Source: Aliiruegeria haliotis (GTDB lineage Bacteria; Pseudomonadota; Alphaproteobacteria; Rhodobacterales; Rhodobacteraceae). From it: a stretch of 64,000 nt of DNA. The stretch is from NCBI RefSeq assembly GCF_003003255.1, contig NZ_PVTD01000010.1, forward strand, positions 62,001-126,000, written 5' to 3'. A model generated the notes under the pieces. It was not told where the DNA came from. It did not search any database and saw nothing but the letters and a program-made list of their open reading frames with translations. Position numbers and translations under genes: made by a program. The stretch's first letter is position 1. Each line of letters opens with the position of its first letter. Below, piece by piece: positions 19,422-27,521 of the stretch.

Positions 19422-19513
19422 GTGCTGTCACTAGGGCAGTTCACCCGACCTTCACAAGCCCCGCATTGACGCCACGGTTCCTCTTGCCTAGCCATTGCAG
19501 CAGGAGGTGCGCC

Positions 19514-20119
19514 ATGACCGAAGCCCTGATCGTGATCGATGTCCAGAACGACTTCTGCCCGGGCGGCGCACTTGCCGTCCCCGATGGCGATACGATCGTG
19601 CCGCTCATCAACGGGATGCTCGACAGGTATCCCGTCCGGGTTCTGACACAGGATTGGCACCCGGCCGATCATGCCTCTTTCGCGTCGCAGCACGACGGCA
19701 AGGCGCCCTTCGAAATGGCGGAAATGCCCTACGGCCCACAGGTCCTCTGGCCTGACCATTGCGTTCAAGGATCGGAGGGCGCGGCCTTTCACCCCGATTT
19801 GGACGTCGATGCCGCACACATGGTGATCCGCAAGGGCTATCGCAGGGGGATCGACAGCTATTCGGCCTTTTTCGAGAATGACCATACGACACCGACCGGG
19901 CTCGAAGGATACCTTAAAACCCATGGGGTCACCGCGGTTCGGCTTGTCGGGCTGGCGACGGATTTCTGCGTGAATTACTCGGCCGTCGATGCCGCAAGGC
20001 TCGGGTTCGATGTAACGGTCGACCTTGCTGCCAGCCGCGCCATCGACCTTGACGGATCCCTGACGACCTCGCTCGACGGCATGAAGGACGCCGGGGTGAA
20101 GCTGATCGGCAGCCCGTGA
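19514..20119 (+). CDS. pncA: Nicotinamidase
   Basis: A 201-residue cysteine hydrolase converting nicotinamide to nicotinate. The catalytic triad is visible: Asp of VIDVQNDF, the Lys of MVIRKGYRRG, and the Cys of ATDFCVNYS; the metal site is DWHPADHASF. The start at 19514 has an AGGAGGTG ribosome site. pncB, the next step, follows about 2.4 kb downstream on the same strand after a sensor kinase, so the NAD salvage branch is nearly contiguous. Confidence 0.96.
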   Translation: MTEALIVIDVQNDFCPGGALAVPDGDTIVPLINGMLDRYPVRVLTQDWHPADHASFASQHDGKAPFEMAEMPYGPQVLWPDHCVQGSEGAAFHPDLDVDAAHMVIRKGYRRGIDSYSAFFENDHTTPTGLEGYLKTHGVTAVRLVGLATDFCVNYSAVDAARLGFDVTVDLAASRAIDLDGSLTTSLDGMKDAGVKLIGSP

Positions 20120-20203
20120 AATAGGGCGTTAACCAATCAGGAAGTTTTTTCTGGTGTCGTCTGCCCGAAAGGAAAGGGCCGATGCCGGCCTGTCGGGAGC
20201 AGC

Positions 20204-22483
20204 ATGAAGTCCAGGACGGTCGAGGCCGATCGCCAACTCAGGGAGTACCAGGCGAGCCGCACCGCCGAGGGGCGGTTTCTGTCCTATTGCCGGGGACGCT
20301 CCCGCCACTTCTGGACCCGCCAACTTCTCGTCGCCGTCCTGTTCCCACTTGTCCTCGCGATGTCCGATCTGAGGACCACCGTCCTGACGGCCATCGTCGT
20401 ATTTCTGGGAGAGACTCTCGATTGCCTCGTGCTGCGGCGCTACGGGCAACGACAACACCTCGGTCCGAGCTATCCCCTGGCACAAGGTATCACGACACTG
20501 ACAGGCGGGATCCAGGCACTGACCATCTGTGTCGTCATGGCGGTCGTTGTGTCCAGCGGCGGCCAGGACGCGCGATCCCTTGCCGGTGCGATCTGTATCG
20601 CCGCACTTATGGATGCCGCACTCCTGTACGGGGTTCATCGAAATGCCGCTCTCGTGCGATTGCTGATTTATGGCCTCGCGGTTCTGATGATGATCTATCA
20701 GGCTTGGCTGAGCGCCAATGGGGAACTGAACGAGGTCACCTACGATGCCGTGGCCGCATTGCTGCTGATCTATGTCGTGTGGCTTGTTGTTCGCCCTGTC
20801 CACAAGACTCGGCTTCGCCGGGAAGCGATGCAATTGGAAACGCTTCGACGCGCCCGCGACCTCGCCCATGTCAACCAGGCGCTTGAGGAATCCCGACAGA
20901 CAACGAAGCAACTTGCCATGGTCGCGGAGCAAGCAAACGATGCCGTGATCATCACGACGCCCGACGGTATGATCACCTGGGTGAACCGGGCGTTTTCGGC
21001 GACAACGGGCTATACGTCGAAAGCCGCAGTCGGCCAGCATGTCACGTTCCTGAACGGCCCCGAGACATGCCCGCAAACCATCAGGGAGATTGAGGCCGCC
21101 CGCCGAAGAGGCAGTTCCTACAGAACGGAGATTGTCAGCCACGACCGGAAGGGGACCCCGATCTGGATGGAGGTCAGCCTGACGCCCGTTCTGGACAATT
21201 GCGGCCAGGTCGTGAATTTCGTCAGTGTCGAGCGCAACATCGGTGTCGCCAAGGAGCGCGAGAGGGCACTGGCCGAAGCGCGCCAGAAGGCCGAGTGGGA
21301 GGTGCAACTGCGCCACCAGTTTCTTGCTACCATGAGCCACGAGATCCGAACCCCGATGAATGGTGTCATCGGGACAGTGGACCTCCTGCTCGACACCGAC
21401 CTCGATGAGAACCAGCTTTGCCTGCTGCGGACGATCACCTCCTCCGGAGAGGCGCTGCTGGATATCGTCAATGACATTCTGGACTTTTCCAAGCTGGAAT
21501 CCGGCAAGCTCCAGATCACGAGCGACCCCTATTCACCCGCCGATTGCATTCGCAGCGCGGTGGAAATGGTTGCGGCCCTGGCCAAGTCCAAGGATCTTGC
21601 GCTGAACCTTGTGCTGCCAGCGAGCCTGCCGCCGTGCCTCACGGGCGATGCTGCCCGGCTACGCCAGATCCTGCTGAACCTGCTTGGCAATGCGATCAAA
21701 TTCACCGAAACTGGGTCAATCGACGTCGAGGTTGCGGTCAAACTGGAGCGCTCAACCTGCCATCTGATGATCTCAGTCAACGATACCGGAGTCGGAATCC
21801 CGGCGGATCGGCTCGAGGACATATTCGTGAGCTTCCAGCAGGCGGACTCAACCGTGGCCGGGCGTTTTGGAGGCACCGGGCTGGGCCTTGCCATCTCCAG
21901 GCTGTTGACCCGGGCGATGGGTGGCGAGATCGATGTTTCTTCCTTTCCTGGCAAGGGGTCGACCTTCGTCGTCAATCTGTCCCAACCGATTGGCCAACAG
22001 GAAAATCCGCCGCAGGATCCACCGCCCCTCGTGCAGGAAGAGGATGAGTTCCGCGGCCTGCGCGTGCTCGTCGCCGAAGACAATCGCACCAACACCCTCA
22101 TTCTCGAACGGATGCTGTCGCAACTGAACGTCGATCCGATCTTTGCGGTCAACGGTCGGGATGCTGTCTCGCTCTTTGATCTGCACGAGATCGACCTTGT
22201 CCTGATGGATGTACACATGCCGATCCTCGACGGGCTGGAGGCAACCCGACGGATCCGGTCGCGCGAGGCCGAGTTGCACCTTGGCCCTACGCCGATTGCA
22301 GCGCTGACGGCGAATGCGCTTCCCGAAGATCGTGAAATGTGTCTTGCGGCCGGGATGGATGGCGTGATCACGAAACCGTTTCGCAAAAAGGACATCGTTG
22401 GCGCCCTGCGACGGTACAGGAAGGATCGTTTCACCGGGTCGGAGATGCAGGAACCCGTCGTGAACCTGGCCGGGATCGGCTGA
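20204..22483 (+). CDS. Membrane-bound hybrid histidine kinase (MASE-like TM / PAS / HisKA / HATPase / REC)
   Basis: A 759-residue sensor kinase. Residues ~35-200 hold about six hydrophobic helices forming an integral membrane sensor; ~235-350 is a PAS domain (NDAVIITTPDGMITWVNRAF ... with the LOV-like FLNGPET segment but no photoactive Cys); HisKA has phospho-His379 (ATMSHEIRTPMNG); the ATPase domain has NAIKFT, DTGVGIP and GGTGLGLAI; a C-terminal receiver has phospho-Asp669 (LVLMDVHMPILDG). No output regulator is next to it. It lies between pncA and pncB, which may mean only shared direction. The FLNGPET sequence resembles the LOV GRNCRFLQG region, with the Cys missing. Confidence 0.9.
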   Translation: MKSRTVEADRQLREYQASRTAEGRFLSYCRGRSRHFWTRQLLVAVLFPLVLAMSDLRTTVLTAIVVFLGETLDCLVLRRYGQRQHLGPSYPLAQGITTLTGGIQALTICVVMAVVVSSGGQDARSLAGAICIAALMDAALLYGVHRNAALVRLLIYGLAVLMMIYQAWLSANGELNEVTYDAVAALLLIYVVWLVVRPVHKTRLRREAMQLETLRRARDLAHVNQALEESRQTTKQLAMVAEQANDAVIITTPDGMITWVNRAFSATTGYTSKAAVGQHVTFLNGPETCPQTIREIEAARRRGSSYRTEIVSHDRKGTPIWMEVSLTPVLDNCGQVVNFVSVERNIGVAKERERALAEARQKAEWEVQLRHQFLATMSHEIRTPMNGVIGTVDLLLDTDLDENQLCLLRTITSSGEALLDIVNDILDFSKLESGKLQITSDPYSPADCIRSAVEMVAALAKSKDLALNLVLPASLPPCLTGDAARLRQILLNLLGNAIKFTETGSIDVEVAVKLERSTCHLMISVNDTGVGIPADRLEDIFVSFQQADSTVAGRFGGTGLGLAISRLLTRAMGGEIDVSSFPGKGSTFVVNLSQPIGQQENPPQDPPPLVQEEDEFRGLRVLVAEDNRTNTLILERMLSQLNVDPIFAVNGRDAVSLFDLHEIDLVLMDVHMPILDGLEATRRIRSREAELHLGPTPIAALTANALPEDREMCLAAGMDGVITKPFRKKDIVGALRRYRKDRFTGSEMQEPVVNLAGIG

Positions 22484-22549
22484 CAGCGCTCTTTCAATTG
22501 GCGCATTGGACCGATACCCTGAAGGTCGTCCACCTCACGGAGACCGAGC

Positions 22550-23842
22550 ATGGTCGATATCGCCACGCGTGTCTGGAACCACAAATGGAAGATCGATCCG
22601 ATCGTCCGGTCCCTGATCGATACGGATTTCTACAAGCTTCTGATGTGTCAGTCCGTCTTTCACAACAAGCCGGATGCACGCGTCACCTTTTCGCTGATCA
22701 ACCGCTCCAGTGAAATCCGCCTCGCCGATCTGATCGACGAGGGCGAGCTACGTGAACATCTCGATCATATCCGGTCGCTTTCGCTGACACGGGGTGAAAG
22801 CACCTGGCTGCGTGGCAACACCTTCTATGGCAAACGCCAGATGTTCCGCTCCGATTTCATGGAATGGTTCGAGGGCGTCCGGCTGCCGGCATACCATCTC
22901 GAAAAACGCGATGGCCAGTATGAGCTGACCTTCGAAGGGTCATGGCCAGAGGTGATGCTCTGGGAAATCCCGGCCCTGACTGTCCTGATGGAACTGCGTG
23001 GACGGGCGGTGCTCGACCGCATGGAGCGCTTCGAGATTCAGGTGCTTTATGCCCGCGCGATGACAAAGCTCTGGGAGAAACTGGAACGCCTGCGGGCGCT
23101 GCCCGACCTGCGTATCGCCGACTTCGGCACCCGGCGCCGCCATTCCTTTCTGTGGCAGGATTGGTGTGTGCAGGCGATGATCGAGGGATTGGGAGAGAGC
23201 TTCGTCGGCACTTCGAATTGCCTGATCGCCATGCGGCGGGAGGTCGAGGCCATCGGTACGAATGCGCATGAACTGCCTATGGTGTACGCCGCATTGGCCG
23301 ACACGGACGAAGACCTGGCGCAGGCGCCCTATCAGGTTCTGGCCGATTGGCAGGAGGAACACGACGGCAACCTCCGGATCATTCTTCCCGACACCTACGG
23401 GACTGAGGGCTTTCTGGAACGTGCGCCGGACTGGCTGGCCGGTTGGACCGGTATCCGCATCGACAGCGGCGATCCGGCGACGGGCGCCGAAACCGCTATC
23501 GCCTGGTGGAAGTCACGCGGTGAAGATCCCCGAAAGAAGCTGGTCATCTTTTCCGACGGCCTTGACGAGGACAAGATCCTGGAGCTTCACAAGCAGTTTT
23601 CCGGCCGCGTTCGCCCCAGTTTCGGCTGGGGGACCCTGCTCACCAACGATTTCCGGGGGCTGGTCCCCGATGATGGCCTGGCGCCATTTTCGCTCGTGTG
23701 CAAAGCGGTCAAGGCGAACGGGCGACCGACCGTCAAACTGTCGGACAATCCCAACAAGTCCATGGGGCCACCGGAAGAGGTCGAGCGCTACAAACGTGTC
23801 TTTCGGGTTGGCGCGCAGACACCGATGGAGGTCGTCGTCTGA
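22550..23842 (+). CDS. pncB: Nicotinate phosphoribosyltransferase
   Basis: A 430-residue enzyme making nicotinate mononucleotide from nicotinate, PRPP and ATP. The family opening [14 protein letters not shown], the catalytic-His segment region [24 protein letters not shown], and [19 protein letters not shown] phosphate-site motifs are clear. The length is that of the proteobacterial PncB. Its stop codon directly abuts the stop of the convergent kinase gene (TGATCA), leaving no room for a terminator between them. Confidence 0.95.
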   Translation: MVDIATRVWNHKWKIDPIVRSLIDTDFYKLLMCQSVFHNKPDARVTFSLINRSSEIRLADLIDEGELREHLDHIRSLSLTRGESTWLRGNTFYGKRQMFRSDFMEWFEGVRLPAYHLEKRDGQYELTFEGSWPEVMLWEIPALTVLMELRGRAVLDRMERFEIQVLYARAMTKLWEKLERLRALPDLRIADFGTRRRHSFLWQDWCVQAMIEGLGESFVGTSNCLIAMRREVEAIGTNAHELPMVYAALADTDEDLAQAPYQVLADWQEEHDGNLRIILPDTYGTEGFLERAPDWLAGWTGIRIDSGDPATGAETAIAWWKSRGEDPRKKLVIFSDGLDEDKILELHKQFSGRVRPSFGWGTLLTNDFRGLVPDDGLAPFSLVCKAVKANGRPTVKLSDNPNKSMGPPEEVERYKRVFRVGAQTPMEVVV

Positions 23843-24784
23843 TCAGGGCGCCGAGCGGCCAAGATAGATCTCCGCCAATCGAAGGGCCCGTTCGGCATAG
23901 CTGCGCTGCCGCGGATCCCCCGCCGGCGCACGTGGAACGATCCAGCCGGCGGATGCGAAACCGCGCAGCATCATGAACAGGGGAAGCGACTTTTTGGGGA
24001 ACCCGGGGCGGACAGCCGCATAGCCTTCCAGCAAGGCCCGCGAGAGCGTTGGCAAATCAGGCGATGCCGCATGTTGGACCAACGCAACCCCGAGATCGTA
24101 ACCGCGGTAACCCCAGCCACAATCGTCGAAATCGATCAGCCAGAGTGTCTGGCCGTCGTCGAGGACATTTTCCTGCAAGGCATCGGCATGGATCAATCCG
24201 ATGTCCGGCTCTGCCAACGCCACCAGCTCGGTGCCGGCCGTGTCCTCGGCCACTTGCAGAAACCGGCGTTCGGCGCCACTCAGCGACGGGTTCGCGGCAA
24301 AGGGTCCCCAAAGCGGCGCGGCGCCAAGAAACGCGTCCCGATCCCAACTGGGCCGGCCGAAACGCTCCCCCCCCAGCCGATCCGACAGGTTGTGCAAATC
24401 TCCGAGGCATCGCCCCAGTCGCCGGTACACCATTTCACGACCAACAGACGGCACGTCCAGGATTGGGGTGGCGTCCAGCCACTCGATGACCGACACCACA
24501 CGATCGTCGGCCCGGTGCGTCAGGGCACCGTTGCAGGTCGCCAGCGGGCGCGGGCACGAAAAACCAGCCTCCGACAGGGCCTGGGTCCACCGCAACTCCC
24601 CTTCGATGGCCGCGTGGCTCTGGTAGCCTGGACGGTGAAGACGCAGGGCCGCGCGACACCCGGACCGCAGACGGACCTCAAGAACAACATTCTCGCGAAA
24701 CCCGACAAGGCGGGGCGCGTCGTCGCAACCGCCCCAAGCTTCCGCCGCTTCACGCGCAATCTCTATGGCGTCTTCTTCGGTCAT
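23843..24784 (-). CDS. Aminoglycoside-phosphotransferase-fold small-molecule kinase (hydroxylysine/ethanolamine kinase-like)
   Basis: A 313-residue APH-superfamily kinase. The catalytic loop is H199-A-D201...N206 and the magnesium-binding IDFDD is at 217-221. The overlap (ATGA) with an AGXT2L-like PLP enzyme upstream points to the pair known from animals: hydroxylysine kinase with phosphohydroxylysine phospho-lyase, or a choline/ethanolamine-type kinase with phosphoethanolamine phospho-lyase. It would phosphorylate a hydroxyl of an amino alcohol or hydroxyamino acid for the lyase to remove. Antibiotic resistance is unlikely in this context. The true substrate is not known. Confidence 0.75.
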   Translation of the reverse strand: MTEEDAIEIAREAAEAWGGCDDAPRLVGFRENVVLEVRLRSGCRAALRLHRPGYQSHAAIEGELRWTQALSEAGFSCPRPLATCNGALTHRADDRVVSVIEWLDATPILDVPSVGREMVYRRLGRCLGDLHNLSDRLGGERFGRPSWDRDAFLGAAPLWGPFAANPSLSGAERRFLQVAEDTAGTELVALAEPDIGLIHADALQENVLDDGQTLWLIDFDDCGWGYRGYDLGVALVQHAASPDLPTLSRALLEGYAAVRPGFPKKSLPLFMMLRGFASAGWIVPRAPAGDPRQRSYAERALRLAEIYLGRSAP

Positions 24785-26058
24785 TGCGGCATCCTCGCCA
24801 AAACCTCGCCGAGGGCCTCCACCGCGAGGTCCCCGTCCGACCGGCTGAAGGGCATCGGCGGGCGCATCTTCAGGATGTTCATCTTCCGCCCGATGCGGTT
24901 GAGCAGAATGCCACGGTCGCGCATGCCTTCCACGACGGCTTCGGCGAAATCCGTGGCGGGTGCTACGCCGTCCTCCGCAACGAACTCCATGCCAAAAAAC
25001 AAGCCGTGCCCCCGGGTCTCTCCGATACGCGGATGTGACAGGTCCTGCAAACGCGCCAATGTGTAGACACCGACGTCCCGCGCGTTCTCCACCAGACCTT
25101 CGGTCTCGATCACATCCAGCGTCGCCAGACAGGCGGCGGCAGAAACAGGATTGCCTCCAAACGTGTTGAAGTAGCCGAACGCCTCGCGGAACGCGGCCAT
25201 GACATCGGGGCGGGTGACGACAGCGGCGACGGGGTGGCCATTCGCCATCGGCTTGCCGAGCGTCACGACATCAGGACGGAACCCGAGGATCTCGTGGCCC
25301 CACCAGGCATCGCCAAGTCGCCCGAACCCGGGCTGCACCTCGTCGCACAGAACAAGCCCACCGGCCTTTCTGACCACTTCGACCGTCGGGTCCAGGAAGC
25401 CGGGTTCGAGACAGGGCAGCCCTTCGTTCGCGAAGGCCGGACACAGCATGAAGCCGGCAAAACCATGACCGGATGCTTCCAGTTCCTCGATGGCGCGGGC
25501 GACATTCTCAGCAAAAACCGTAGCCTGCGACCCTAAATCGCCCCCAACAGGACGCAGGGAATCGGGCGCTGGCACGAGGCGCACGTTTCCCGGGTAGCCG
25601 CCAATCGGGGGGCGCCGTGTCGATAGCTGGCTCACGAACTTGGTATTGCCGTGGTAGGTGTTGTCCGTCGCGATCAGCCCGGTCTTGCCGGTCACGGCCT
25701 CCGCCATTCGCAGGGCGATGTCGTTGGCTTCCGACCCGGTGCAGACCATGATGGCCTGGCTCAGGTCGTGGTCGAATTTGGCGCAGAGCCGCTCGATATA
25801 GTCGAGAACGCGTTCGTGCAGGTAGCGCGTGTGCGTGTTCAACTGCGATGCCTGACGCGCAATCGCCTCCACCACGGCCGGATGGCAATGGCCGACATGC
25901 GGAACGTTGTTGTAGCAATCGAGATATCGCCGGCCGTCCACATCCCAGAGCCAGACCCCCTCGCCCCGCACAATGTGAAGCGGAGTGCGATAAAACGTGG
26001 GGACATTCGGCCCCATGAGGCGCTGGCGCCTCTGCTCCAGAGATTCCATTTCGCTCAA
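24781..26058 (-). CDS. Class III PLP-dependent enzyme, phospho-lyase (AGXT2L/ETNPPL-like) subgroup
   Basis: A 425-residue fold-type I PLP enzyme annotated by default as a class III aminotransferase. Asp239 (LVLCDEVQPGFGR) binds the pyridine nitrogen and Lys269 (VVTLGKPMANG) is the Schiff-base lysine. Residues such as YLDCYNNVPHVGHCHP and ATDNTYHGNT resemble the phospho-lyase branch that eliminates phosphate from O-phosphoethanolamine or 5-phosphohydroxylysine. Its start overlaps the arfB stop and its stop overlaps the kinase start, so the three are one operon with arfB first. A transaminase role remains possible. Confidence 0.78.
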   Translation of the reverse strand: MSEMESLEQRRQRLMGPNVPTFYRTPLHIVRGEGVWLWDVDGRRYLDCYNNVPHVGHCHPAVVEAIARQASQLNTHTRYLHERVLDYIERLCAKFDHDLSQAIMVCTGSEANDIALRMAEAVTGKTGLIATDNTYHGNTKFVSQLSTRRPPIGGYPGNVRLVPAPDSLRPVGGDLGSQATVFAENVARAIEELEASGHGFAGFMLCPAFANEGLPCLEPGFLDPTVEVVRKAGGLVLCDEVQPGFGRLGDAWWGHEILGFRPDVVTLGKPMANGHPVAAVVTRPDVMAAFREAFGYFNTFGGNPVSAAACLATLDVIETEGLVENARDVGVYTLARLQDLSHPRIGETRGHGLFFGMEFVAEDGVAPATDFAEAVVEGMRDRGILLNRIGRKMNILKMRPPMPFSRSDGDLAVEALGEVLARMPQ

Positions 26059-26477
26059 TCCTCGTCCCTGACGCGCCCACGCATGGCCTTCACCTCGCCA
26101 CGCCGGCTCTTTGCGTCCATGCGCCGTTTCTTCGAACCGAGCGTCGGGCGGGTTGCAATCCGACGTTTTGGCCGATGCAACGCTTTCTCGATCAGTTCAA
26201 CGAGACGCTCGCGCGCGATCTCGCGGTTTCGGGCCTGGCTCCGCGTGTCCTCGACCCGCAGGATCAGCGCGCCCTCCGACGTCCAGCGACGACCGGCGAG
26301 CCGCTTCAATCGTGCCTTCACATGTCCGGGGAGGTTTGGGCTGCGTTCGGCTTCGAACCGCAGTTCCACCGCGGTGGAGACCTTGTTGACGTTCTGCCCA
26401 CCCGGGCCGGAGGACCGGCTGAACTGTTCCGTCAGCTCCCAATCCTCGATGGTGATCTCGTCATTGACCCGCAACAT
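26055..26477 (-). CDS. arfB: Alternative ribosome-rescue factor ArfB (peptidyl-tRNA hydrolase)
   Basis: A 140-residue release-factor homolog with the catalytic GGQ motif (SSGPGGQNVNKVSTAVELRF) and a basic C-terminal tail (KALHRPKRRIATRPTLGSKKRRMDAKSRRGEVKAMRG) that enters the empty mRNA channel of stalled ribosomes. The start at 26477 (MLRVNDEITIEDWELTEQFS) is preferred to the longer frame, which reads through the intergenic region. It is the first gene of an overlapping trio with the PLP enzyme and kinase, an unexpected partnership. Confidence 0.92.
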   Translation of the reverse strand: MLRVNDEITIEDWELTEQFSRSSGPGGQNVNKVSTAVELRFEAERSPNLPGHVKARLKRLAGRRWTSEGALILRVEDTRSQARNREIARERLVELIEKALHRPKRRIATRPTLGSKKRRMDAKSRRGEVKAMRGRVRDED

Positions 26478-26584
26478 GCGACAGACTCCCTTCGCCCCTG
26501 AATAGGCCGAAGGGATGGCCGGGGGCCAGACCCGATAGCGGCATTGCGGGATGGCGCAGGCATGTCGCACAGGCGCATCCCGAA

Positions 26585-26617
26585 ACGGAAAGAGCCGCCC
26601 CTGTCCGGGGCGGCTCT
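26585..26617 (-). terminator. Terminator of the small transcript upstream of arfB
   Basis: On the minus strand a perfect 11-bp GC-rich stem (26607-26617 with 26591-26601) with a five-base loop is followed by TTTCCGTTTC. It ends the interval containing the small reading frames and precedes arfB by about 110 bases. Confidence 0.75.
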
Positions 26618-26624
26618 CCGAGTA

Positions 26625-26750
26625 TCATGGAGGTGAGGTGTCCTGGGCCCATAAGCCCTTCAGGAAGCATACCTCGAGGGCTGCCTCAACGGCGCGCTCT
26701 CCCGATAATCCCGACACCTTTCTCCAGCATGACTCTCGACACTGGATCAC
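26625..26750 (-). CDS. Alternative 41-residue small reading frame overlapping the 18-residue one
   Basis: The +1 frame relative to the small ORF at 26742 is open from a GTG at 26750 for 41 codons (beginning IQCRESCWRKVSG after the start and ending WAQDTSPP) and stops just before the terminator hairpin. Its composition is more protein-like than its neighbour, with three Cys and two Trp, but its GTG directly abuts the Shine-Dalgarno, too close for normal initiation. It could be reached by +1 frameshifting at CGU-UGA (26691-26686). Only one of the two frames may be real. Confidence 0.3.
   Translation of the reverse strand: MIQCRESCWRKVSGLSGERAVEAALEVCFLKGLWAQDTSPP
26686..26742 (-). CDS. Putative 18-residue leader/small peptide with a perfect Shine-Dalgarno
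   Basis: A GTG at 26742 opens an 18-codon frame (MSRVMLEKGVGIIGRARR). It lies seven bases after AGGAGG within a 15-nt sequence fully complementary to the 16S rRNA 3' end. The signal for translation start is as strong as it can be, but the peptide is short and an overlapping frame (26750-26625) is longer. It may be a leader peptide, a regulatory decoy or part of a frameshifted product. I do not recognise it. Confidence 0.4.
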   Translation of the reverse strand: MSRVMLEKGVGIIGRARR

Positions 26751-26758
26751 CTCCTTTC
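26744..26758 (-). promoter_or_regulatory. 15-nt perfect complement of the 16S rRNA 3' end
   Basis: Read on the minus strand this is GAAAGGAGGTGATCC, which pairs in full with the 3' tail of alphaproteobacterial 16S rRNA (GGATCACCTCCTTTC). Typical ribosome sites in this window match 4-7 bases. It sits in front of the GTG at 26742. Confidence 0.8.
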
Positions 26759-26777
26759 GCTTGTTTCAGTTGCGATC

Positions 26778-26805
26778 AGAGTGACACAGAACCGATGTCT
26801 GTCAA
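26778..26805 (-). promoter_or_regulatory. Putative sigma-70 promoter of the small transcript
   Basis: TTGACA (26805-26800) is a perfect -35 box overlapping the yhhQ stop codon; a weak CACTCT lies 16 bases on as a -10 candidate (26783-26778). It would start a transcript of about 180 nt ending at the hairpin at 26585-26617. Confidence 0.45.
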
Positions 26806-27434
26806 TGAATTTCGGCAGGTTTGGCCAGAATGCGCCGCACGACCATGCGGAACGGCAGCAGTGCAAGCAGCGCAAGCGACAGCTTCACGGCCCAGTCCGC
26901 CACCGCGAGCGAAACCCAGAGCGGTGCCTCCGGACCCGTTCCCAGCAACGGCAGAACCTCCTGCGCCCAGACCGGCATGTTGCCCGGTTCCACCGCGTTC
27001 AACGTGGCGGAGAAGGCGATGGTGAAGAAGATTGCAGTATCCAGCGTCGAGCCTACGAGCGTGGAGGCCAACGGCGCCCGCCACCAGCGCCCTTCCCGCA
27101 GGCGGTCGAAAATCGCCACGTCCACGAGTTGCGCGGCGAGGAAGGCCGCGCCTGACCCGAGTGCCACGCGCAGCGTCACCAGCGGACCGAACTCGCCATG
27201 AATCTGGCTGCCGATGAGCGAGCAGATCACGCCGACAACGAAGCCGAAGAACACCACGCGCCGGGCAGGCCCGGCGCCATAGATGCGGTTCATCAGGTCG
27301 GTGACCAGGAAGGCAAAAGGATAGGTCAGTGCGCCCCATGTGAGCCATTGGCCCAACAGGTGCTGCACAAGGATATTGGACGCCACCACGACGGCGGCCA
27401 TGGCAAGGATGCCGGGAAGGTATTTACGTGTCAT
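26802..27434 (-). CDS. yhhQ: Queuosine precursor transporter (YhhQ/DUF165 family)
   Basis: A 210-residue inner-membrane protein with about six hydrophobic helices and the DUF165 signature (TYPFAFLVTDLMNRIYGAGPARRVVFFGF ... STLVGSTLDTAIFF). The family imports queuosine precursors such as preQ0/preQ1 for tRNA modification. Its TGA stop lies inside a TTGACA box that probably starts a separate downstream transcript. No preQ1 riboswitch was recognised in the 87 bases upstream. Confidence 0.9.
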   Translation of the reverse strand: MTRKYLPGILAMAAVVVASNILVQHLLGQWLTWGALTYPFAFLVTDLMNRIYGAGPARRVVFFGFVVGVICSLIGSQIHGEFGPLVTLRVALGSGAAFLAAQLVDVAIFDRLREGRWWRAPLASTLVGSTLDTAIFFTIAFSATLNAVEPGNMPVWAQEVLPLLGTGPEAPLWVSLAVADWAVKLSLALLALLPFRMVVRRILAKPAEIH

Positions 27435-27521
27435 GTCAGGGTGCCCGTTTTGACAAGGTTGCGGCGACTTGCCCCGAATGGGGAGGTTCGTCGAATACAG
27501 GCTTCCGATGCGGCTGGCAAG

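Larger units (their letters stand above)
26478..26801. other. Non-annotated interval between yhhQ and arfB
   Basis: This 324-base gap holds, on the minus strand and in order, a -35 consensus, a very strong ribosome site, two overlapping small reading frames and a GC-rich terminator, followed by about 110 bases of arfB leader. Nothing supported is seen on the plus strand. Confidence 0.6.

Noticed and set aside
20204-22483. LOV photoreceptor in the hybrid kinase
   Set aside because: The PAS has a FLNGPET stretch resembling LOV, but the flavin-adduct cysteine motif is missing.
26744-26758. Plus-strand reading as a 16S rRNA 3'-end fragment
   Set aside because: Only 15 bases match and nothing else of an rRNA is present; the complement as a ribosome site before a GTG explains it better.
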